Assembly: GCF_000504285.1 (NCBI RefSeq)
Contig: NZ_KI632511.1
Location: 2,477,372-2,541,371 of the forward strand
Direction: 5' to 3'
Length of the DNA: 64,000 bases
DNA from: Actinospica robiniae DSM 44927
GTDB lineage: Bacteria > Actinomycetota > Actinomycetes > Streptomycetales > Catenulisporaceae
Shown here: positions 57,903-64,000 of the stretch, in pieces
How positions within the stretch are numbered: the first letter of the stretch is position 1
Layout: each line of letters begins with the position of its first letter
Made by a program: the position numbers and the translations under genes
Notes under the pieces: generated by a model
Seen by the model: only the letters and a program-made list of their open reading frames with translations
What the model was told of the DNA's origin: nothing
Database searches by the model: none

Positions 57903-58812
57903 TCGGCGCGCCCGCCGGCGTGAGCGTGTGCGTCAGCAGAGCGGCCGGGACGCGTTCGAGGACGCCGCCGCGGAAGGTGCCGTAGAGGCCGAGCTCAGGC
58001 ATGTGTACGTAGCCGATGTGGCAGTCGCACTGCTTGAGCGGGCACGGGCGCGGGCGCAGCGCCGCGCGGAAGGAGCCGTCGTAGAGATTGCCGAGGTGTT
58101 CGGTCGGATCGGTGCGCGGGACGAAATGGCAACGCCGGACGTTCCCATCGCCGTCGACGGAGATCACCGTCTCTCCGGTGCGGCAGTCGCGGCCGAGGGA
58201 CGGGTGCGCGTGGCGGGAGACTTCGAATAAGGGGTCGATCGCCGTCCAGTCGGCCGCTTCCGCGTCGGTGTACGTCTTGCCTTCGGCGGCGTTGACCCAC
58301 AGGTAGACACCGTCGTCGATCGCTTCACGCAGTCGGCGCGCGGCGTCGAGGTGCTCCGGCTGGCCGACGATGCCGATGCTGTGCCGGATGCCGAGGTCGA
58401 GCAGGTGTCGGTGCTTCGCGACGAAGCGGTCGAACTCGACCTGGTCGGGATGGTAGGTGCACCAGAGTGCGGTGGTGTCGCGGTTCGCTTCGTCGAGCCA
58501 GCCGAGCCGGCAGCTGAGGTTCGTCTGCACGGCGACTTTGCCGACGTGCGGCAGGTGGCTGAGCTCCACGATCGCGTTCCGGTACCAGGACCGCGTCAGC
58601 GCCTCGCCCCACGGCGTGAACAGAACACTGATCTTCTCTCCGTGCTCGCGCTGCTCGGCGGCGGCGACCCATTCGATGAACCTGGCCAGCGCGGCCCGGT
58701 CGGCCCGTAGTTGCTCCGGGCTGTCGCGACGCTTGGCGAAGGGGCAGTAGCCGCAGTCGTAGTCGCAGCTGGCGAGCGGGCCGCGATAGAGGATGGTGAG
58801 GGAGGCGTCCAA
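57889..58812 (-). CDS. STM4011-family radical SAM protein
   Basis: A 307-residue radical SAM enzyme. The 4Fe-4S motif is Cys16, Cys20, Cys23 in SCDYDCGYCPF. A C-terminal cysteine set (RPCPLKQCDCHIG) may bind an auxiliary cluster, SPASM-like. It is the last gene of the STM4015-4011 operon. The substrate is unknown; in other bacteria these five genes travel together. Codon 195 is TTA (58228-58230). Confidence 0.85.
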   Translation of the reverse strand: MDASLTILYRGPLASCDYDCGYCPFAKRRDSPEQLRADRAALARFIEWVAAAEQREHGEKISVLFTPWGEALTRSWYRNAIVELSHLPHVGKVAVQTNLSCRLGWLDEANRDTTALWCTYHPDQVEFDRFVAKHRHLLDLGIRHSIGIVGQPEHLDAARRLREAIDDGVYLWVNAAEGKTYTDAEAADWTAIDPLFEVSRHAHPSLGRDCRTGETVISVDGDGNVRRCHFVPRTDPTEHLGNLYDGSFRAALRPRPCPLKQCDCHIGYVHMPELGLYGTFRGGVLERVPAALLTHTLTPAGAPMPRT

Positions 58813-58823
58813 CGTTCTGGGCC

Positions 58824-60287
58824 CTACTTCAGCGCGTACGCGCGCATCGCGGCGCGAACGGGGTCGGAGAAGAGCATCGGGCCGATGGCGTCGGACCAGG
58901 CGAGACCTTCCGGAGTGAGCCGAAGGCGGGAATCGGCCGGGGATGGTGCGGTCGGCGCTTCTTCGAGCAGGCCTCGTTCCTCCAGCAGGACGAGCTCTCG
59001 CGCGAAGTCCTCCCGGGCCAGGCTGCCGAACTTCTTCGTGTATTCGGCTTCGTCGAGGCCTTCCGCCTGGAGCAGCGACTGCAGCAGATGGCGGCGACGC
59101 TGCTCGTCTTCAGACAGGCCGTACCCGATCTCGGCGCGGCGGAAGTCCTCCGTGGTGGTGTACGCGTCGATGATGCCCCGGACCTCGTGCGCTGAGACGG
59201 CGTAATCGAAGGAGTAGTGCAGCCCCGCGGTGTACGAGCGGGCACCACAGCCGAGGCCGATCATGCCGTCGCTCTGGCAGGAGTAGTCGCCGCCGGAGGC
59301 GAACGCAGGCTCCGCGCGACCGCCACCGCCGCTGCCACCACCACCGCGACCGCCACCGCCGCCGGGACCCGACGCGTCGATGCGTCGGAACATGCGCATC
59401 GACGTCTGTTCGTAGCCGTTACCGCGCAGGTGGTCGCGGCCGGCGCGGTACAAACGCAGGCGCTGCTCGTCCCAGGCTTCGAGGGCGGTTTCAGGGTCGG
59501 CTGGATCGGCGGTGCGGCCGAGCCCGGTCAGCGGCCGGATGTAGAGCGGGTAGAGGTAGAGCTCTTCCGGGGCCCAGGTCAGCGCGGCATCGAGGGAGGC
59601 CAGCCAGGACTGCTCGGTCTGGCCGTCGATGCCGTATATGAGGTCGATGTTGAGCACGGGAATCGCGGTCTCGCGGATCGCGGCCAGGGCGCGGTGCACC
59701 TCCGCCGCCTTCTGCGGACGGACGGCGGCGCGGGCTTCTGCCGGGTCGAAGCTCTGCACGCCGAGGCTGAGGCGCGTCGTGCCGCGCTCGGCCAGGACGG
59801 CGAGGCGGTCCGGGGTCGCGGTGGAGGGCGAGGCTTCGACCGACAGCGGGATCGCACCGAGGTCCGCACCCATCGTCGTCTCCAGGATGTCGAGCAGCCT
59901 GCAGAGCTCGGCGGCCTCCAGGAACGTCGGAGTGCCGCCGCCGATCGCGGCGTTGGCGAATCGGGGCCTTCCCGCGGCGGCTGCTTCCAGGGCCGCAAAG
60001 GTCTGCGACGCCTGGCGCTCGAGCGCGTCGAGGTAGCGCGTGGTCAGCTCGTCGGGAGCGCCGATGCGGGTGAACAGGTTGCAGAAGCCGCAGCGTACTT
60101 CGCAGAACGGGATGTGGGCGTAGAGCGAGAGCGCGTCCGCCTGCTCTCCGTGCCAGACTTCCGAGAGCGCGGGCGCGGGATCGAGCGGCCGGTACGCGGT
60201 CTTGTGAGGGTACGCGTACACGTACGACTCGTACGGACGCGCGAGGAGTGCGTGAGACGTCGGAGACGCGACCGATATCAGGCTCAT
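58824..60287 (-). CDS. STM4012-family radical SAM protein (HemN-like)
   Basis: A 487-residue protein related to coproporphyrinogen III dehydrogenase-like radical SAM enzymes. The cluster motif is HIPFCEVRCGFCNLF, followed by GGGTPTFL and RLSLGVQSFD typical of HemN. ATG 60287 overlaps the stop of the upstream hydrolase gene (ATGA). A Gly-rich run (GPGGGGGRGGGGSGGGG, coded near 59320-59372) interrupts the protein between the barrel and the C-terminal domain. The reaction is unknown. Confidence 0.86.
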   Translation of the reverse strand: MSLISVASPTSHALLARPYESYVYAYPHKTAYRPLDPAPALSEVWHGEQADALSLYAHIPFCEVRCGFCNLFTRIGAPDELTTRYLDALERQASQTFAALEAAAAGRPRFANAAIGGGTPTFLEAAELCRLLDILETTMGADLGAIPLSVEASPSTATPDRLAVLAERGTTRLSLGVQSFDPAEARAAVRPQKAAEVHRALAAIRETAIPVLNIDLIYGIDGQTEQSWLASLDAALTWAPEELYLYPLYIRPLTGLGRTADPADPETALEAWDEQRLRLYRAGRDHLRGNGYEQTSMRMFRRIDASGPGGGGGRGGGGSGGGGRAEPAFASGGDYSCQSDGMIGLGCGARSYTAGLHYSFDYAVSAHEVRGIIDAYTTTEDFRRAEIGYGLSEDEQRRRHLLQSLLQAEGLDEAEYTKKFGSLAREDFARELVLLEERGLLEEAPTAPSPADSRLRLTPEGLAWSDAIGPMLFSDPVRAAMRAYALK

Positions 60288-61150
60288 GATGAGGTGCTCG
60301 CTCCTTCGTGGGTGCGGCGCGGCAGGACGAACTCCGCGTACGGCACCGTCCACACCAGCGGGTGGGCGAGGCGGTGGCCGTTGTGGCCGTCCTCGCCGTA
60401 GAGCGTGCCGTGGTCGGAGCAGACGATCGCGAAGCAGTCGCGACGCGCGCTCATCACCTCGAAGAGCTCGGCGATATGGCGGTCGACGTGTTCGAGCGCT
60501 GCCGCGTGGCTGGCGCGGGTGTCACCCTTGGTCGGCGAACTGTCGTCGCGGCTTGCGCCCTCGAGGTGGAACCAGTTGGGCTGATGCAGGGTCGGAACGT
60601 TGACGAACAGGAACAGCCGCTCGTCCGCGCCCCTGGCCTCGACGATCTCGCGGGCCTTCACGATCTGGTTCTCGAAGGCGTCCGGCGCCGTAACGCTCGT
60701 CTCCGGCGACCAGTGCGCCTCGCGGAAGAGTCCGGGAAGCACGCCGCCGAGCGGGTTCGCGGGGTTGAAGAAGCCGACGCCGCCGATGCAGGCCGTGTGA
60801 TATCCGGCCTTGGCGAGGCCTTCGGGCAGGGACGGGGCGTCGAAGACCCAGGTCTCTCCGTCGGTGGACTCGCTTCCGCCGAAGCGAGCGGCGAACGGGC
60901 GCGGGTGCGGACCCGGGGTGACCGGCGTGGGCAGAAAACCGGCGAAGAATGCGGCGTGCGCGGCGAAGGTGAAGCTGCCGGGCGTGTGCCGCTCTTCCCA
61001 GTGCGGCCGGCCTTCGGCGTCTTTCGGCAGGATACGGGCGAGATTGGGGAGGCGTCCGGCCTCGAGGGCTTCGACGGCTACGTCGTAGCGGCAGGTATCG
61101 AGGGTCACGAAGAGCAGGTCGTGACTCCCGACGATCGCGTTCATGTCCAT
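60284..61150 (-). CDS. STM4013/SEN3800-family sulfatase-like hydrolase
   Basis: A 288-residue alkaline-phosphatase/sulfatase-fold protein. FVTLDTCRYDVAVEAL forms the first metal/nucleophile loop, and VCSDHGTLYGEDGHNGHRL supplies later metal ligands (Asp-His, His). The usual sulfatase C-x-P/S-x-R motif is not seen, so the nucleophile is not obvious. The ATG at 61150 could be replaced by the one two codons later. Middle gene of the five-gene cassette. Confidence 0.83.
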   Translation of the reverse strand: MDMNAIVGSHDLLFVTLDTCRYDVAVEALEAGRLPNLARILPKDAEGRPHWEERHTPGSFTFAAHAAFFAGFLPTPVTPGPHPRPFAARFGGSESTDGETWVFDAPSLPEGLAKAGYHTACIGGVGFFNPANPLGGVLPGLFREAHWSPETSVTAPDAFENQIVKAREIVEARGADERLFLFVNVPTLHQPNWFHLEGASRDDSSPTKGDTRASHAAALEHVDRHIAELFEVMSARRDCFAIVCSDHGTLYGEDGHNGHRLAHPLVWTVPYAEFVLPRRTHEGASTSS

Positions 61151-61159
61151 GATTGTTCT

Positions 61160-62248
61160 TCAGCCGTACTGTGCTTGCAGGGACTTGAGTTGGGCGGTGT
61201 AGGTGTCGACGGCCTCGCCCAGCGTGCCGGGCAGGCCGAGCAGCCTGGGGAGCAGGTCACCGTACGCGTTGACCTCGGCGACGTAGTCGCGCTCCTGGTC
61301 GGACAGGATGTCGATGCCGAGGCAGTGCGACTGCGGAAAGCAGGCGGCAGTCCGCTCGGCCGTTTCGATCACCTGCGCCCAGCGCTCCTCGCCGATCACC
61401 TCGCGGTACTCGGCGGCCTCGCGCCGTTTGCCGCCGAGGTGCAGGTTGGTGATCGGCAGGTCGCTGGAACGCCCGACGGCGTGGGTGACGCGGCCGCCGA
61501 CGGTGACCAGGCGCAGATCCGTTGCCTGGCCCTGGATGCTGATCTTGCCGATGCCGTGCTCGACGTGCAGCCCGTCCTCGGCGAGCCGGTCGATCACCAA
61601 CTTGATCTCAGATCGGCGCTGATAGGTGCGGAACTTGAGCGAGTTGTAGAGCTCGTATCCGCTCGGCGCCCGATGCAGCTCGGCCGAGGTCTCAGCCCGC
61701 AGCTCGCCCTGCCAGGTGCGCACCTTGACGACGCCCGAAGCGGATGAGCCGTGCCGGATCTTGACATACGCTTCGTCCCAGCCGGTTTCGCGCCGGCTGG
61801 CCACGAGGCTCTCGAAATCGACGACGCCGGATACCGCCTCCGGGACACTGATTCCGCGCTCGCTGAGCAGGGCGTGGCATCGAGACTTGTCGAAGGCGAT
61901 CGCCGTCTCGTCCGCGCTCGCAAGCGCCTGCGCGCCGTCGGCCTCGATCGAAGCGTGCAGCGCTTCCAGGGCCTTGACGAAGCCCTCGTACCACGCGCGC
62001 GTTCCCTCGACGCGATACATGTCGATCGGCCTCGACTCACCGCGCAGTAGCCGCGTGACCTCGGCGTCCTCGCCGGGCGAATCGATGCGCACAAGCTCGC
62101 CCTGGTGGAACGCGGCGGAGCCGCCGAGCACGTCGAGCCACGGAACGACGCGCGGCGCGGCCATGCCCAAGGAGGCAGCCGCCTCATTGAACAGGCCGAC
62201 GCGCCGGTTGTCCGGATTGCCGACGACAGCCAGTCGCAGGGGGCTCAC
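61160..62248 (-). CDS. STM4014-family ATP-grasp-like protein
   Basis: A 362-residue protein starting at GTG 62248. An N-terminal strand LAVVGNPDNRRVGLF is followed by an ATP-grasp-like region (FDKSRCHALLSERGISVPEA, YVKIRHGSSASGVVKV) and the metal-binding end CLGIDILSDQERDYVAEVNAYGDLLP. It may ligate a carboxylate to an amine. It lies 9 bp before the hydrolase gene in the operon. Confidence 0.8.
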   Translation of the reverse strand: MSPLRLAVVGNPDNRRVGLFNEAAASLGMAAPRVVPWLDVLGGSAAFHQGELVRIDSPGEDAEVTRLLRGESRPIDMYRVEGTRAWYEGFVKALEALHASIEADGAQALASADETAIAFDKSRCHALLSERGISVPEAVSGVVDFESLVASRRETGWDEAYVKIRHGSSASGVVKVRTWQGELRAETSAELHRAPSGYELYNSLKFRTYQRRSEIKLVIDRLAEDGLHVEHGIGKISIQGQATDLRLVTVGGRVTHAVGRSSDLPITNLHLGGKRREAAEYREVIGEERWAQVIETAERTAACFPQSHCLGIDILSDQERDYVAEVNAYGDLLPRLLGLPGTLGEAVDTYTAQLKSLQAQYG

Positions 62249-62315
62249 TCGCCCACCGCGAGGTGGTGGGGCAGGTCGTGCTGCAGGACTTCGATCACAG
62301 CTGGCTTCCCTCGGC

Positions 62316-62741
62316 CTATTCGCTGACTGCGATGTAGCGCATCGGCGGCTCGTCGTCGTCCCACTCCTCGGGCTCTTCCTGCTCGCTCAGGTCGAGGTCG
62401 ACACCGGGCAGCGCCGCGCGCAGCCGCTGCATCATCGCGTCGGACATGAAGTGGTGGTGCAGGTCGAGTTTCGCCAGGTGGGTCAACGGCTGACCGGCCA
62501 GCAGCGAGGCGGCGCCCTCGTCGCCGAGCGTCCCCAGGGACAGGTCGAGCGTCTCGAGCATCGCGTCGAGGTCCGCGTCCCAGTCGACGTGGAAGGCACG
62601 CAGGCGCTGCTCCGAGGCGTCGGCGCTCAGCCGCCAAGCCACGCCGTCCGGCTCGACCGGAGTCGCCGATCCCTTGCCCCGCACCGGAAAATCAAGCACC
62701 GGCAGTCCGGCGAACTCCTTGAGGTGACTGCCGAAACCCAT
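62316..62741 (-). CDS. STM4015-family leucine-rich-repeat protein, internally deleted
   Basis: A 141-residue protein with both ends of an STM4015 protein but not the middle. The N-terminus (HLKEFAGLPVLDFP, DGVAWRLSADA) and C-terminus (LDLSLGTLGDEGAASLLAGQ, LTHLAKLDLHHHFMSDAMM, MRYIAVSE) match the family, which from memory is about 300 residues of leucine-rich repeats. About 160 residues of repeats are missing in frame. GGAG precedes ATG 62741. First gene of the cassette; 67 bp separate it from STM4014. Confidence 0.78.
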   Translation of the reverse strand: MGFGSHLKEFAGLPVLDFPVRGKGSATPVEPDGVAWRLSADASEQRLRAFHVDWDADLDAMLETLDLSLGTLGDEGAASLLAGQPLTHLAKLDLHHHFMSDAMMQRLRAALPGVDLDLSEQEEPEEWDDDEPPMRYIAVSE

Positions 62742-62923
62742 TCGCCGCACGCTCCTTGCCTTGGTGTGTGTTCGCCTACCCGTGAACCACGAACGCTTGT
62801 TTCTATCACTCGCCTCCGACAGGCACTGTCGGAGCACCCATCAGCGCAGGGCGGAAGGAGACGCATCACCATGCGGGTGGAACGCCCGCATGTCACAGTG
62901 GAGGTGATCACCGAGGAGGCCGG

Positions 62924-64000
62924 ATGTCCGACTGGTCCGCCTGGTCGCTGGCGTACGAGGGGTTCGATCCCGCGCAGGAGAAGCTGCGCGAGACGCTGTG
63001 CACAGTCGGCAACGGCTACTTCGCCACGCGCGGATCCGCGCCCGAGTCGTCCGCCGACGCGGTCCACTACCCGGGCACCTATGCCGCCGGGCACTACAAC
63101 GCGCTCACCGACGTGGTCGCCGGGCACGAGGTGGTCAACGAGAGCGTGGTCAACCTGCCGGACTGGCTCGCCACCACGCTGCGGTTCGACGACGGGCCGT
63201 GGTTCGACGCCGGCTCGGTGGCGCTGACCCACTACCGCCAGACGCTTGACCTGCGGCTCGGCGTCCTGGTGCGCGATCTGGCCTTCCGCGACCCGGCCGG
63301 GCGCTCCACCCGGGTGGTGCAACGGCGCTTCGCCCACATGGAGTACCAGCATGTCGGCGGGCTGCAGACGACCGTGCTGGCGGAGGACTGGGACGGCACC
63401 CTCACGGTTCAGTCCACCCTCGACGGGCAGACGGCCAATGCCGGGGTGAGCCGGTACCGGGAGCTCTCCGGCAAGCATCTGCGGGTCGAGCGGGCCGAGG
63501 TGCTCAGCGCGGATTCGGCGCTGGTGGAGACGGAGACGGTGCAGTCCCGGGAGCGGATCGCCCAGGCCGTTCGAAGCCGGGCGTTCAGCGGCGGCGAGCC
63601 GTCGGCGTGCACGGGACGGCCGATCACCGAAGGCTCCCGCGTCGGCCACGAACTGATCCTCCCGCTCGAGGCGGGCAAGCCGGTGACGGTGGAGAAGATC
63701 GCCACGTTGTTCACCAGCCGCGATCGGGCGATCAGCGCGCCCGCGGACGCCGCGGAGCGCTGGCTCGGCCGGCTCGACGGCTTCGACGTGCTGCTCAACC
63801 GGCACACCCGGGCGTGGCGGCACTTGTGGGAGCACTGCCGGGTCGAGCTCGGCGGGGACGACGACGCCGCCAACGTGCTCCGGCTGCACCTGTTCCACCT
63901 GCTCCAGACGGTCTCGCCGAACACGATCGGCCTGGACGCGGGCGTGCCGGCGCGCGGCCTGCACGGCGAGGCTTACCGGGGCCACGTGTTCTGGGACGAG
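62924..64000 (+). CDS. GH65 family phosphorylase/hydrolase, N-terminal part
   Basis: The frame is open from ATG 62924 (AGGAGG upstream) to the window edge, 359 codons without a stop. It begins MSDWSAWSLAYEGFDPAQEK, with ETLCTVGNGYFATRG, and ends at GEAYRGHVFWDE, just at the loop that carries the general acid Glu in GH65. The N-terminal beta-sandwich and the start of the (alpha/alpha)6 barrel are present. GH65 enzymes phosphorolyse or hydrolyse trehalose, maltose or kojibiose. Divergent from the STM4015 gene with a 182-bp gap. Confidence 0.88.
   Translation, partial: MSDWSAWSLAYEGFDPAQEKLRETLCTVGNGYFATRGSAPESSADAVHYPGTYAAGHYNALTDVVAGHEVVNESVVNLPDWLATTLRFDDGPWFDAGSVALTHYRQTLDLRLGVLVRDLAFRDPAGRSTRVVQRRFAHMEYQHVGGLQTTVLAEDWDGTLTVQSTLDGQTANAGVSRYRELSGKHLRVERAEVLSADSALVETETVQSRERIAQAVRSRAFSGGEPSACTGRPITEGSRVGHELILPLEAGKPVTVEKIATLFTSRDRAISAPADAAERWLGRLDGFDVLLNRHTRAWRHLWEHCRVELGGDDDAANVLRLHLFHLLQTVSPNTIGLDAGVPARGLHGEAYRGHVFWDE

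Overview
The window is high-GC DNA from an actinomycete: GTG and ATG starts with G-rich ribosome binding sites, many 4-bp ATGA/GTGA overlaps, rare TTA codons, F420-type, GlxA-type and DUF3052 proteins, and secreted CBM-linked cellulases. A filamentous soil genus (Streptomyces, Catenulispora or Actinospica type) fits; I cannot place it further. I see no tRNA, rRNA or CRISPR array.

Layout. (1) 1-10.75 kb, carbohydrate use: the tail of a ROK protein, a sugar ABC importer with a GH13 glucosidase, a secreted GH79-like hydrolase with a ricin-type lectin domain and a DasR-like site upstream, a TlpA-like lipoprotein, a PhyH-type oxygenase and a secreted CBM2-GH5 cellulase. (2) 10.9-20.6 kb, housekeeping and accessory genes: DUF1062, a YdcF-like protein, MFS efflux, two regulators each divergent from an oxidoreductase, a DJ-1/PfpI protein and an F420-type oxidoreductase. 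(3) 20.7-46.7 kb, a biosynthetic gene cluster that I cannot match to a known product. (4) 46.7-51.3 kb, a repeat and insertion-sequence island: about 495-bp inverted repeats, an IS3-family element, an inverted 450-bp IS3 remnant, and an IS110-family element inserted in the right-hand repeat. (5) 51.4-57.9 kb, photolyase, MFS/AraC, cupin, DUF3052 and a DUF6745 pair. (6) 57.9-62.7 kb, a complete-order STM4015-4014-4013-4012-4011 cassette of unknown function whose STM4015 has a large internal deletion. (7) The start of a GH65 phosphorylase/hydrolase runs off the right edge.

The cluster has two main operons. The minus-strand operon (28768 down to 23415) encodes a KAS III-like enzyme, a carrier protein, a shortened KAS III paralogue with Val at the Cys position, a phosphopantetheinyl transferase, a seryl-tRNA-synthetase-like amino acid:carrier-protein ligase and a free-standing condensation protein. 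The plus-strand operon (33860-46679) encodes an adenylating enzyme, two carrier proteins, an atypical KS, a half-KS, a second adenylating enzyme, a KS with an intact triad, 4-hydroxymandelate synthase, a PhyH oxygenase, 2-oxoacid dehydrogenase E1 alpha/beta and a fused 4-hydroxymandelate oxidase/HpgT aminotransferase. Between and beside them lie a glycosyltransferase, a DrrAB-type exporter, an esterase, a methyltransferase, a BAHD-type acyltransferase and a second condensation protein. Inference: 4-hydroxyphenylpyruvate goes to 4-hydroxymandelate and 4-hydroxybenzoylformate, then to 4-hydroxyphenylglycine (HpgT) and/or an aroyl thioester (E1). These units and an amino acid loaded by the aaRS-like ligase are joined on discrete carrier proteins without modular NRPS/PKS, then glycosylated or methylated and exported. 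There is no pathway regulator; TTA codons in at least four cluster genes suggest bldA-type control.
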